Positions 1 to 7,363 are shown, counted from the first letter of the stretch. The stretch: DNA of 16,391 nucleotides from Candidatus Omnitrophota bacterium (GCA_028719265.1 JAQUKF010000015.1:1-16391), one strand, 5' to 3'. The notes: generated by a model not told the origin, from the letters alone. Program-made: numbers and translations.

Positions 1-5
1 AGGGA

Positions 6-245
6 ATGGGGCGTTTTAAAAAGTTTTACGGTAAGGTCCCCGTGGGGACTCAGGGGCAGATTGTTATCCCAGTAGAAGCAAGGAAGGCAATGAATATTAA
101 GCCGGGAGATAGCCTGATTGTTATTTCTGGCCCGCCTCATCATGACAGGATGATTAGTATTGTTCCTGAAAATGAATTTATTAAATTCTTAAAGTTTTTT
201 GAAGAACATGTAGCCAATTTGAAAAAAGCAGTTTCTAAGCAATGA
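6..245 (+). CDS. AbrB/MazE/SpoVT-family DNA-binding protein
   Basis: A 79-residue protein that is probably a transcription regulator. Residues about 8-50 match the AbrB/SpoVT swapped-hairpin fold: a first strand with VPVGTQGQIVIP, then an EARKAMNIKPGDSLIV segment equivalent to the common (K)GQIVIPxxxRxxxxIxPGD pattern. Such domains dimerise and bind DNA through the basic N-terminal strands. The last 25 residues are helical and charged and could be an oligomerisation tail. The ATG at 6 has AGGG directly upstream, but the window starts there, so an earlier start or the promoter may lie outside. The stop overlaps an ATG of the next gene (ATGA at 242-245), which points to co-transcription with the efflux genes and a role in controlling them. 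The same fold occurs in MazE-type antitoxins, but no toxin gene is adjacent. The fold is clear; the role is inferred from position. Confidence 0.85.
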   Translation: MGRFKKFYGKVPVGTQGQIVIPVEARKAMNIKPGDSLIVISGPPHHDRMISIVPENEFIKFLKFFEEHVANLKKAVSKQ

Positions 246-265
246 ATAGCAATATAGCATTATTT

Positions 266-271
266 GGAGAG
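266..271 (+). promoter_or_regulatory. Shine-Dalgarno site that favours the adaptor start at 275
   Basis: GGAGAG lies 3 bases before the ATG at 275 (5 bases counted from the GGAG core). The upstream in-frame ATG at 242 has no recognisable site before it. This supports 275 as the adaptor start. Confidence 0.55.
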
Positions 272-274
272 AAA

Positions 275-1465
275 ATGCAAAACGAAATTAATTCTTTTAA
301 TCCCCGATTAATAATTACCGGCAGGAGGAATAAAAAAATAAAGGCTTATTTGTATAGTTCTTTTCCCGTTGTCCTGCGTTTAGGTATTTTATTCCTGCCG
401 TTGATGTTGGCTGGCTGTACGCAAAAAGAGTCTCTGGCGCCGCAGGATCCCAAAGTGGCTGTGGTTAACGTGCGTTCTGAAAAGTTAGTGATTACCACTG
501 AATTGCCAGGCCGTACTGCAGCTTTCCTTATTGATGAAATCCGTCCTCAGATTAGCGGCCTTATACAGAAACGCTTGTTTACGGAAGGCTCTGAAGTTAA
601 GGCCGGACAGGTGCTCTATCAGATTGATCCGGCCCCATTCCAGGCGGCCTTTGATAAGGCTCAGGCTAATCTTCCGGCTTTGCGGTTGAGAGTAGACCGA
701 TATAAGGAAGCACTGATCGATAAAGCGGTCAGCCAGCAGGAATTTGATGACGCGGATGCCACCTTGAAACAGGCCGAAGCGGAACTCGAAACTGCCCGGA
801 TTAATCTTAATTACACCAAGGTTGTTTCGCCGATCTCCGGTCGCATCGGTACTTCTGCGGTCACCGACGGAGATATTGTTACTGCCTATCAATCTATGGC
901 CTTAGCAACCGTTCAGCAACTGGATCCTATTTATGTAGATATCCCGCAGTCTACTACAGAGTTGCTACGCTTGCGGAAAAGTTTGGAAAAAGGACGTCTT
1001 AATCATGATCAGGTTGATTTGAGCAGGGTAAAACTTATCTTGGGGGATGGCACGCCGTATTCTCTGGATGGGAAGCTTCAGTTTCAGGATATTACGGTAG
1101 ATCCGACTACCAGTTCAGTAATCTTGAGGGTGATTTTCCCTAATCCGGAAGGGGTCCTTTTACCTGGGATGTTCGTCCGGGCGGTAATTACCGAAGGCGT
1201 AAATGAACATGCAATCCTTATTCCTCAGCAGGGAGTTTTTCGTAACCCGAAAGGCCAGGCCCTCACCTTGATCGTGGATGCCGAAAATAGAGTTCAGCAG
1301 CGGACGCTCACGCTCGATCGGGCAATTGGTGATAAGTGGCTTGTTTCTTCCGGCCTGGATCCCGGCGATCGGATAATTGTTGAGGGTATTCAAAAAGTCA
1401 AAGCTGGCGAATCAGTGATAGCTGTTCCTTTTGATGCCAGCAATAAAGACAACCAGGCGGATTAA
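275..1465 (+). CDS. RND efflux periplasmic adaptor (AcrA/MexA type), lipoprotein
   Basis: Membrane-fusion (HlyD/AcrA family) subunit that links an RND transporter to an outer-membrane channel. From the ATG at 275 the protein has 396 residues; an in-frame ATG at 242 would add 11. A hydrophobic stretch ends in the lipobox LMLAGC (Cys 48 from 275), followed by Thr, so the mature protein should be a lipoprotein anchored in the periplasm. Next come a first beta-barrel strand set (VAVVNVRSEKLVITTELPGR), the lipoyl half-motif (IRPQISGLIQKRLFTEGSEVKAGQVLYQIDP), a helical hairpin around residues 120-185, the second lipoyl half (YTKVVSPISGRIG), and C-terminal barrel and membrane-proximal domains. The stretch before the lipobox is unusually long (about 47 residues), so the true start could be further in. 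The transporter gene follows after 45 bases. The family call is firm; the substrate is unknown. Confidence 0.93.
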   Translation: MQNEINSFNPRLIITGRRNKKIKAYLYSSFPVVLRLGILFLPLMLAGCTQKESLAPQDPKVAVVNVRSEKLVITTELPGRTAAFLIDEIRPQISGLIQKRLFTEGSEVKAGQVLYQIDPAPFQAAFDKAQANLPALRLRVDRYKEALIDKAVSQQEFDDADATLKQAEAELETARINLNYTKVVSPISGRIGTSAVTDGDIVTAYQSMALATVQQLDPIYVDIPQSTTELLRLRKSLEKGRLNHDQVDLSRVKLILGDGTPYSLDGKLQFQDITVDPTTSSVILRVIFPNPEGVLLPGMFVRAVITEGVNEHAILIPQQGVFRNPKGQALTLIVDAENRVQQRTLTLDRAIGDKWLVSSGLDPGDRIIVEGIQKVKAGESVIAVPFDASNKDNQAD

Positions 1466-1510
1466 TAAGATACTGAAGCCGGCTGTGAATATGAATTAAA
1501 CGGAGAATTT

Positions 1511-4500
1511 ATGTTTTCGAAATTTTTTCTTGATCGTCCTGTTTTCGCCTGGGTAATTGCGATTATGATCATGGTCCTGGGGGGCTTGGCGATTTTTACT
1601 CTTCCTATCGCTCAGTATCCGCCTTTAGCCCCGCCATCCATCCGGGTGGGGTGTCTTTATAACGGCGCCTCGGCCGAAACCGTGGAGAATAGCGTTACGC
1701 AGATTATCGAGCAGCAAATGACCGGTTTGGATAAAATGTTGTATATGTCCAGCAGCAGTGATTCTTCCGGTATATCTACTATTGAGTTGACCTTTGCTCC
1801 GGGGACGGATCCGGACGTTGCCTGGACTAAGGTGCAGAATAAGCTTCAGTTGGCGATGGCGCGGCTTCCTGATTCAGTGCAACGCAGAGGGGTTTCAGTC
1901 CGTAAGTCAACCAAGAATTATTTGTTGATCGTGGGGATAGTTTCTGAAGACGGCAGCATGAACGCTGTTGATTTGCGTGACTATATGCTGAGTGTTGTGC
2001 AGCCGGTTTTGGCGCGTGTGCCGGGAGTAGGTGAAGCGGAGGGTTTTGGCGGTGAATATGCCATGCGTATCTGGTTCGACCCTCAAAAGCTGACTAATTA
2101 CGGATTGACCGTTGAGGATCTTACTCAGGCACTGCAAAATTACAATGTTGAGGTTTCCGGCGGACAGTTTGGCGGCGCCCCGGCTGTGGAAGGTCAGCGC
2201 CTGAATGCTTCGATTATTGTGCAAAGCCTGCTTAAGACACCTGAAGAGTTCGCTAATATCCCCATTCGTATCAATCCGGATGGTTCGATCATCAGGATCA
2301 AAGATGTGGGTCGTGCCGAGCTGGGCAGCGACATCGACGATACTAAAGTTTTTTATAACAAAGGCCAGCCGTCTGCTGCTATTGCTATCCGTCAGGAGCC
2401 GGGAGCTAACGCCTTGAAAACAGCTGACGCGATCAGGGCGAAAATGAAAGAATTGAGCCGATATTTTCCCAAAGGGGTAAAGATTACCTATCCTTACGAT
2501 ACTACCCCTTTTACCCGCGTGGCTATTGATGAGGTAATCAGGACATTGATTGAGGCGATCATGCTGGTTTTCCTGGTAATGTATTTGTTTATGGGTAACA
2601 TGCGGGCTACTTTGATTCCGACGATCGCAGTGCCGGTGGTTCTCTTGGGAACATTCGCGGTGCTGGGGTTGTTTGGGTATTCGATCAATATGTTAACCAT
2701 GTTTGCTATGGTTTTGGCGATCGGTTTGCTGGTGGATGACGCGATTGTGGTTGTGGAAAATGTAGAGCGGTTAATGAGCGAGGAGGGGCTTTCGCCGCGG
2801 GAGGCCTCCGCCAAATCTATGGGGCAGATTACCCCGGCGTTGGTCGGCATCGGCCTGGTGCTCTCGGCGGTTTTTGGGCCGATGGCGTTTTTCACAGGAG
2901 CTACGGGTGTCATTTACCGTCAGTTTTCCGTGACTGTAATTGCGGCAATGCTTCTTTCGGTAGTGGTGGCCTTGATTTTAACGCCGGTACTCTGCGCGAC
3001 ATTCTTAAAGCCTGTACCCAAGGGGCATCAGTCTGCCGAAAGCGGGGCTTGGTTTCTGCGTTCGTTCTTTAGCTGGTTCGACCGGATTTTCTTCCGGATC
3101 CGCGACCGGTATATGGGGATGGTTGGGCATTCTTTTAATCGAAACGCACGTTATGTTTTTTTCTACCTTTTGATAGTAGTGGGGATGTTAATTATTTTCA
3201 TGCGTATGCCCACGGGTTATCTTCCGGACGAGGACCAGGGGCTTTTAGCAGTTATGGGTTCGCTGCCTTCAGGATCCACGCTGGAGCAGACCGAAACGGT
3301 GATGGAAAAGGTCCGGAATTATTTTATGGCCAACGAAAAAAAAGCAGTTGATTCTGTTTTGACTATTTCCGGACAAAATCAATCCGGCCGCGGACAAAAT
3401 ATAGGTATGGCGTTTGTTAAACTTAAGGATTGGAATTTGCGTAAAAAGAAGAGTTTAAAGGCTGATGCGGTGGCGGATCGGGCAATGAAAGATTTCGAAA
3501 AGTATAAAGAGGCACTGGTTTACGTTTTTCCTCCTCCGGCGATCATTGAATTGGGTAATGCCAAGGGGTTTGATTTCGAGCTTCAGGATCGCAGCGGAGT
3601 CGGGCATGAAAAGTTAATGGAGGCTCGCGATCAGCTTATTGAAATGGCCAAAAAGGATCCGCGCCTGACCCGCGTGAGAGCCAACGGACTGGAGGATGTA
3701 GCTCAATACAAGATCGATTTGGATTGGGAGAAAGCCGGAAGCCTGGGGGTTTCTATTTCTTCTATTCAGGATACGATCTCTACCGCCTTTGGTTCCAGTT
3801 ACGTTAATGACTTTATTAAAGATGGGCGGATTAAGCACGTAGACATCCAGGCTGATGCCCCTTATCGCATGCTGCCCGGGGATTTAAAAAACCTTTACGT
3901 GCGTAATAGCAAAGGAAAAATGGTGCCTTATGCGTCTTTTGCATCCGGCCACTGGGGCTTTGGATCTCCTAAATTGGAGCGTTTTAATGCTTTTCCTTCC
4001 ATTAATATCTGGGGAGAGCCGGCAAAGGGAAGAAGTTCCGGAGAGGCTATGCAGGCGATGGAAGAGCTCGCCTCTAAGCTGCCCCGTGATTTTGGTTATG
4101 ACTGGACCGGGCTTTCTTATCAGGAACGGCAAAGCGGATTTCAGGCGGGACCGCTTTACGCTTTTTCTATCCTGATCATCTTTTTATGTGTAGCGGCTTT
4201 GTATGAAAGTTGGAGTATCCCCATTGTTAACCTGTTGATGCTGCCGTTAGGCGTTTTCGGGGCCACGCTGGCAACCTGGATGCGTGGAATGCCTAACGAC
4301 GTTTATTTCCAGATCGGGTTTCTTACCACCTTGGGTCTATCCACTAAAAACGCTATTTTGATTATTCAGTTCGCCCAGCAGCGACTGGAACATGGAGAAA
4401 AACTGGTTGAGGCAATTTTGGGGGCGGTAAGAACCCGTTTCCGTCCGGTAATTATGACTTCGATGGCTTTCTTTTTCGGTGTTTTGCCGCTGGCGATTAG

Positions 4501-4693
4501 TTCCGGCGCCGGCGCCGGAGCGCAGAACGCGATTGGAACGGCGGTTGTCGGCGGCATGCTTTCAGCCACATTCATCGACCTTATTTTTATCCCGCTATTT
4601 TTTATCCTCGTGACCCGCTTTTTTAAGCGTAAGCAAAAGCATCAGGTTGCTCCTGGTAATACGGATTTTAAGGAATTGCCGGATAAAGATTAA
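1511..4693 (+). CDS. RND multidrug efflux transporter, inner membrane (AcrB/MexB, HAE1 family)
   Basis: Proton-driven inner-membrane pump of 1,060 residues, close to the 1,049 of E. coli AcrB and recognisably collinear with it over its whole length. It should form a trimer with 12 membrane helices and two large periplasmic loops. The first helix starts at FFLDRPVFAWVIAIM. The proton-relay residues are present: Asp409-Asp410 in the GLLVDDAIVVVENVER helix (AcrB 407/408) and Lys946 in LGLSTKNAIL (AcrB 940), plus an Arg in RFRPVIMTSMAF. The switch loop (about 621-631) and drug pocket differ from AcrB: Leu617, Gln622 and Gln624 sit where AcrB has Phe610, Phe615 and Phe617, while Phe179 and Phe635 are kept. 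The start ATG has GGAG (1502-1505) 5 bases upstream. The gene sits between its adaptor and its outer-membrane channel, and its stop is 1 base before the channel ATG. The family is certain; the substrate cannot be read from the sequence. Confidence 0.97.
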   Translation: MFSKFFLDRPVFAWVIAIMIMVLGGLAIFTLPIAQYPPLAPPSIRVGCLYNGASAETVENSVTQIIEQQMTGLDKMLYMSSSSDSSGISTIELTFAPGTDPDVAWTKVQNKLQLAMARLPDSVQRRGVSVRKSTKNYLLIVGIVSEDGSMNAVDLRDYMLSVVQPVLARVPGVGEAEGFGGEYAMRIWFDPQKLTNYGLTVEDLTQALQNYNVEVSGGQFGGAPAVEGQRLNASIIVQSLLKTPEEFANIPIRINPDGSIIRIKDVGRAELGSDIDDTKVFYNKGQPSAAIAIRQEPGANALKTADAIRAKMKELSRYFPKGVKITYPYDTTPFTRVAIDEVIRTLIEAIMLVFLVMYLFMGNMRATLIPTIAVPVVLLGTFAVLGLFGYSINMLTMFAMVLAIGLLVDDAIVVVENVERLMSEEGLSPREASAKSMGQITPALVGIGLVLSAVFGPMAFFTGATGVIYRQFSVTVIAAMLLSVVVALILTPVLCATFLKPVPKGHQSAESGAWFLRSFFSWFDRIFFRIRDRYMGMVGHSFNRNARYVFFYLLIVVGMLIIFMRMPTGYLPDEDQGLLAVMGSLPSGSTLEQTETVMEKVRNYFMANEKKAVDSVLTISGQNQSGRGQNIGMAFVKLKDWNLRKKKSLKADAVADRAMKDFEKYKEALVYVFPPPAIIELGNAKGFDFELQDRSGVGHEKLMEARDQLIEMAKKDPRLTRVRANGLEDVAQYKIDLDWEKAGSLGVSISSIQDTISTAFGSSYVNDFIKDGRIKHVDIQADAPYRMLPGDLKNLYVRNSKGKMVPYASFASGHWGFGSPKLERFNAFPSINIWGEPAKGRSSGEAMQAMEELASKLPRDFGYDWTGLSYQERQSGFQAGPLYAFSILIIFLCVAALYESWSIPIVNLLMLPLGVFGATLATWMRGMPNDVYFQIGFLTTLGLSTKNAILIIQFAQQRLEHGEKLVEAILGAVRTRFRPVIMTSMAFFFGVLPLAISSGAGAGAQNAIGTAVVGGMLSATFIDLIFIPLFFILVTRFFKRKQKHQVAPGNTDFKELPDKD
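4502..4519 (+). repeat. 18-base perfect palindrome inside the RND gene
   Basis: TCCGGCGCCGGCGCCGGA reads the same on both strands. It encodes the Gly-Ala-Gly-Ala-Gly turn of the transporter, a glycine/alanine-rich segment that is conserved in AcrB relatives, so the symmetry is most simply a by-product of GGC/GCC codons. It could form a cruciform or transcript hairpin, but nothing shows a function. Confidence 0.4.
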
Positions 4694-4694
4694 T

Positions 4695-6194
4695 ATGAAA
4701 CGAATACTCTTTTTAATTTTAATAATTACCGTTTGTCTGAGCGGCTGTACCATGATTCCGAAATACAGCCGGCCGGAGAGTCCGGTTCCTGAACGCTGGC
4801 CAAGTGGGCCTGCTTATCAGCAGATGCCTCCGGCGCCTAAAGTTTTGGATGCTACGCAATTAAAATGGCGGGAATTCTTTACCGACCAAAAACTTCAGCG
4901 GATTATCGCGATGGCCCTTAATAATAACCGGGATCTTCGGTTGGCTGCTTTGAATGTTGAAAAGGCGCGTGCGCTATACGGCGTCCAGCGGGCAAAATTG
5001 TTTCCGGTTGTCAACGCGGGAGCGGGATTAGATAAAGAACAGTATTCTTCTGATTTTATAAGTTCCGGAGCCCCCAGAAGAGTTGACCAATATAGCGTCA
5101 ACCTGGGTATCACTTCCTGGGAGATTGATTTTTTTGGGCGTATTCGCAGTTTAAAAAAACAGGCGCTGGAAGAATACTTAGGTACGCAAGAGGCCCGCCG
5201 CAGCGCTCAGATTACATTGGTTTTGGAAGTTGTCAGGACGTATTTGATGATTGCCGCGGACAGGGAAAATCTTGAACTGGGTCGGTCTACCCTTAAGGCG
5301 CAGGAAGATGCTTATAGTATAGTTTCACGGAAATATAAAATTAATCTGGTCAATGAAATAGACCTGGAGCGGGCGCAAACCCAGGTGGATACTGCCCGGG
5401 GGGATGTTGTGCTTTATACACAGCAGGCCGCGCAGGATGAAAATGCTTTAAACCTTTTGGCCGGTTCTCCGGTTCCGGAAGACCTCTTGCCTCTTAATCT
5501 GGCAAGTATCAGCCCATTTATGGATATTTCTCCTGGTCTGTCTTCTGAGGTTCTTTTGAAACGGCCGGATATTATATTGGCTGAACACCAGTTAAAGGGA
5601 GCTTATGCCAATATAGGGGCGGCCCGTGCCGCATTTTTCCCCAGTATTTCGCTGACTACTACTTTTGGTTCCGCGAGCAATGAATTCTCCGGATTGTTTA
5701 AGGCCGGTAAGGGGACATGGACTTACGCCCCACAGGTAGTGATGCCGATTTTTGATGCCCGCACTTGGGCGGCATACAGGGTTAGTAAAGCGGATCGCAA
5801 GATTGCCTTGGCCCAATATGAGAAAGTTATCCAGACTGCTTTCAGGGAAGTTTCTGATGTTCTTGCTGTACGGGGAACGGTGGATCAACAGATTTCCTTG
5901 CAGCAGTCTATAGTTGATTCTGCGCAGAAGGTTTATCTTCTTTCAAGCAAGCGCTACGTGAATGGAATCGACAGCTATTTGAGCGTCCTTGATGCGCAGC
6001 GATCGCTTTATAGCGCGCAGCAGGGGCTCATTTCTTTAAAGCTATCCAAGTTTGTAAATGAAGTGAAGGCTTACGCGGTGCTTGGAGGAGGCGGGTTTAA
6101 TGAGGCAGATGAGCAGATGAGCGATAGTCGCGATTTGTTTGAAGAAAATGTTCTTTCGTTATTGGATCTTAAGCTTGGAAAATCAAGGCGTTGA
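4695..6194 (+). CDS. Outer-membrane efflux channel lipoprotein (OprM/NodT/TolC family)
   Basis: Outer-membrane factor that completes the tripartite pump, giving substrates an exit duct. The protein has 499 residues from the ATG at 4695. That start yields a textbook lipoprotein signal (Lys-Arg, then a hydrophobic run to the lipobox CLSGC, Cys18). An ATG at 4647 in the same frame would put 16 extra residues before it and lie inside the transporter gene, so I reject it. Residues about 27-33 show YSRPESP, typical of OprM/NodT proteins. Two OEP repeats follow (about 65-265 and 285-475), with coiled-coil helices, PEDLLPLNL between them and RPDIILAEHQL at the start of the second. The C-terminus ends with a Gly-rich turn (about 459-463) and then a charged tail of about 35 residues. 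No strong ribosome site precedes the ATG (AAGGA at 4670 is far), so translation may depend on coupling to the transporter, whose stop ends 1 base before. Confidence 0.95.
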   Translation: MKRILFLILIITVCLSGCTMIPKYSRPESPVPERWPSGPAYQQMPPAPKVLDATQLKWREFFTDQKLQRIIAMALNNNRDLRLAALNVEKARALYGVQRAKLFPVVNAGAGLDKEQYSSDFISSGAPRRVDQYSVNLGITSWEIDFFGRIRSLKKQALEEYLGTQEARRSAQITLVLEVVRTYLMIAADRENLELGRSTLKAQEDAYSIVSRKYKINLVNEIDLERAQTQVDTARGDVVLYTQQAAQDENALNLLAGSPVPEDLLPLNLASISPFMDISPGLSSEVLLKRPDIILAEHQLKGAYANIGAARAAFFPSISLTTTFGSASNEFSGLFKAGKGTWTYAPQVVMPIFDARTWAAYRVSKADRKIALAQYEKVIQTAFREVSDVLAVRGTVDQQISLQQSIVDSAQKVYLLSSKRYVNGIDSYLSVLDAQRSLYSAQQGLISLKLSKFVNEVKAYAVLGGGGFNEADEQMSDSRDLFEENVLSLLDLKLGKSRR

Positions 6195-7102
6195 AGAATC
6201 TTCATGGGGAAGTATCCAGCCAGAATATTCTTGATATAACTGGTATTGTACATAAAGAATGGATAGCTAAAATGAATAATGTGAAAAATATTAAAAGAAT
6301 GAAACTTTACCGTCATCCTGAGCGGATTTACAGTGAGCTTGAATCAATCGGATATAAAAAAGATATTCCGTTGAAGGCAGCAGACATATCTTCTTTTGAC
6401 CAGTATCATTATTTAGGCACCGAAGCAGTTGATGATGCTATAGGTTGCTTGAATGTTTGTTCTAAAAATAAACTGATAGAGATAGGTTCTGGTTTAGGAG
6501 GTCCTGCGAGATACCTGGCGGAGAAAACGGGTTGTCATGTAACCGCTCTTGAGCTCCAATCAGACCTGAACCAGATAGCATGTTCTTTGACAGAACGTTG
6601 TAATCTATCTGAGTCCGTGGATCATTTATGCGGTGATATTCTTGACTTTTCGGAACAAGGCGCTAATTTTGATGCCGTGGTAAGTTGGCTTTCGTTTTTA
6701 CATATCCAGGACCGGGTGGCCCTTTTAAAGAAGTGTTATAGTATCCTGAAACCGGGTGGTAAAATTTTTATCGAGGATTATTGCAAGCGTGGTGAGTTTG
6801 GCCGGCAAGAATTAAAGATATTGTCCGAGGACGTTCAATGCTCATATCTGCCTACGGCGGAGGAATACAAAGGTCAGCTCATTGAGAATGGTTTTACGAA
6901 GATTGAGCTAGTCGATAAGACGGCGTGTTGGAGTAATTTTGTGAAAGAGCGCCTGGATAAATTTATCAAAAACCGCAATTGTTATGTAAAGATACATGGT
7001 GTTGAGATTGCGGAAGAGATGGAAGACTTCTATAAAAAAATATTACAGCTTTTTCATAAAGGTAATCTTGGAGGGTTGAGGATTACAGCTGTTAAGGGGT
7101 AG
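6191..7102 (+). CDS. Class I SAM-dependent methyltransferase
   Basis: Soluble methyltransferase, up to 303 residues. Visible motifs are the SAM-binding motif I EIGSGLGGPARYLAE (residues 97-111), the acidic residue ending strand 2 (Glu121 in VTALELQ), motif IV DAVVSWLSFLHI, and post-motif LKPGGKIFIEDY. The preceding DQYHYLGTEAVDDAI segment and the GLGGPARYLA loop resemble small-molecule N- or C-methyltransferases of the sarcosine/dimethylglycine, phosphoethanolamine and sterol type (Methyltransf_11/25), rather than RNA or DNA enzymes; this comparison is from memory. The UUG start at 6191 overlaps the channel stop (TTGA). ATGs at 6272 and 6299 are alternatives giving 276 or 267 residues, and no start has a good ribosome site. 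The beginning of the gene is more A/T-rich than the pump genes, and the terminator follows 46 bases after the stop, so it is the last gene of the pump operon. Substrate unknown. Confidence 0.85.
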   Translation: MKNLHGEVSSQNILDITGIVHKEWIAKMNNVKNIKRMKLYRHPERIYSELESIGYKKDIPLKAADISSFDQYHYLGTEAVDDAIGCLNVCSKNKLIEIGSGLGGPARYLAEKTGCHVTALELQSDLNQIACSLTERCNLSESVDHLCGDILDFSEQGANFDAVVSWLSFLHIQDRVALLKKCYSILKPGGKIFIEDYCKRGEFGRQELKILSEDVQCSYLPTAEEYKGQLIENGFTKIELVDKTACWSNFVKERLDKFIKNRNCYVKIHGVEIAEEMEDFYKKILQLFHKGNLGGLRITAVKG

Positions 7103-7147
7103 CCTCCTTCTAAAGAACAGAAATGATAGGGAGGGGGAATAGTTTAG

Positions 7148-7180
7148 GCCTATGATCTGAATGTGGATCATAGGTTTTTT
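7148..7180 (+). terminator. Rho-independent terminator of the pump operon
   Basis: A perfect 9-bp stem, CCTATGATC (7149-7157) with GATCATAGG (7166-7174), closes an 8-base loop and is followed at once by six T (7175-7180). A G-U pair (7148/7175) can extend the stem. It lies 46 bases after the methyltransferase stop and separates the pump operon from the glucan synthase gene. Confidence 0.85.
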
Positions 7181-7282
7181 CGTTGCAGGTGGCAACATCC
7201 CGGAAATCCAATGGGGGTGGTCACAATTCCTGGGGTAAAGCCAGCCCTAAGATTTTATATAACCGAAACATCATTTATGGTG

Positions 7283-7288
7283 TATAAT
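7283..7288 (+). promoter_or_regulatory. Candidate -10 box for the glucan synthase gene
   Basis: TATAAT matches the sigma-70 -10 consensus exactly and lies between the terminator and the gene, as a promoter should. No good -35 hexamer sits 16-18 bases upstream (the sequence there is around TAACCG), so the promoter may need an activator or be weak. Transcription from here would leave a leader of about 70 bases. Confidence 0.45.
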
Positions 7289-7309
7289 AATTCAAAGGAA
7301 ACATTATTC

Positions 7310-7327
7310 TAGAAATTTTATTTTCTA
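7310..7327 (+). repeat. Short A/T-rich inverted repeat in the leader of the glucan synthase gene
   Basis: TAGAAA (7310-7315) and TTTCTA (7322-7327) are perfect inverse copies with 6 bases between them. Placed just downstream of the -10-like box, they could be an operator or a weak RNA hairpin. The region is A/T-rich, so chance is a fair explanation. Confidence 0.25.
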
Positions 7328-7352
7328 TAGGTTTTACTTACAGAAAAGGAAC

Positions 7353-7358
7353 AGGAGA
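7353..7358 (+). promoter_or_regulatory. Shine-Dalgarno site that supports the UUG start at 7364
   Basis: AGGAGA ends 5 bases before the TTG at 7364. The strong site at the right distance, together with a protein start that fits the N-terminus of NdvB relatives, supports initiation at UUG. Confidence 0.65.
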
Positions 7359-7363
7359 CGGTA

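Larger units (their letters stand above)
7103..7363. other. Intergenic region between pump operon and glucan synthase gene
   Basis: The longest gene-free stretch (261 bases). In order it holds a loose inverted repeat just after the methyltransferase stop (CCTCC at 7103-7107 with GGAGG at 7130-7134), the terminator at 7148-7180, a GC-rich stretch of about 65 bases (7183-7250) with small possible hairpins, an A/T-rich segment with a -10-like box at 7283-7288, a short inverted repeat at 7310-7327 and the ribosome site at 7353-7358. No protein-coding gene is supported here. Confidence 0.6.

Noticed and set aside
6..245. AbrB-fold protein as the antitoxin of a toxin-antitoxin pair.
   Set aside because: The following gene is an efflux adaptor, not a toxin; a toxin gene upstream of the window cannot be excluded but is not supported.
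4502..4519. The 18-base palindrome as a regulatory or recombination site.
   Set aside because: It lies in a conserved Gly-Ala-rich coding segment of the transporter, and codon choice explains it; no similar site was seen elsewhere in the window.
4647..4694. An earlier start for the outer-membrane channel.
   Set aside because: It would overlap the transporter gene by 47 bases and bury the lipoprotein signal 16 residues inside the protein; the ATG at 4695 fits better.
7103..7134. CCTCC/GGAGG inverted repeat after the methyltransferase stop as a first terminator.
   Set aside because: The loop is long and interrupted and no T-run follows; the hairpin at 7148-7180 is a much better terminator.
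7161..7238. A 25-codon open frame beginning in the terminator loop and encoding a hydrophobic, Trp-rich peptide.
   Set aside because: Its ATG lies inside the terminator hairpin, it has no ribosome site and no recognisable domain; a chance frame is far more likely.
7186..7255. Resemblance of GGTGGCAAC...GTAAAGCC to conserved parts of the c-di-GMP-I (GEMM) riboswitch.
   Set aside because: The two-helix arrangement and the second conserved arm of that class are missing, and the order and spacing do not fit.
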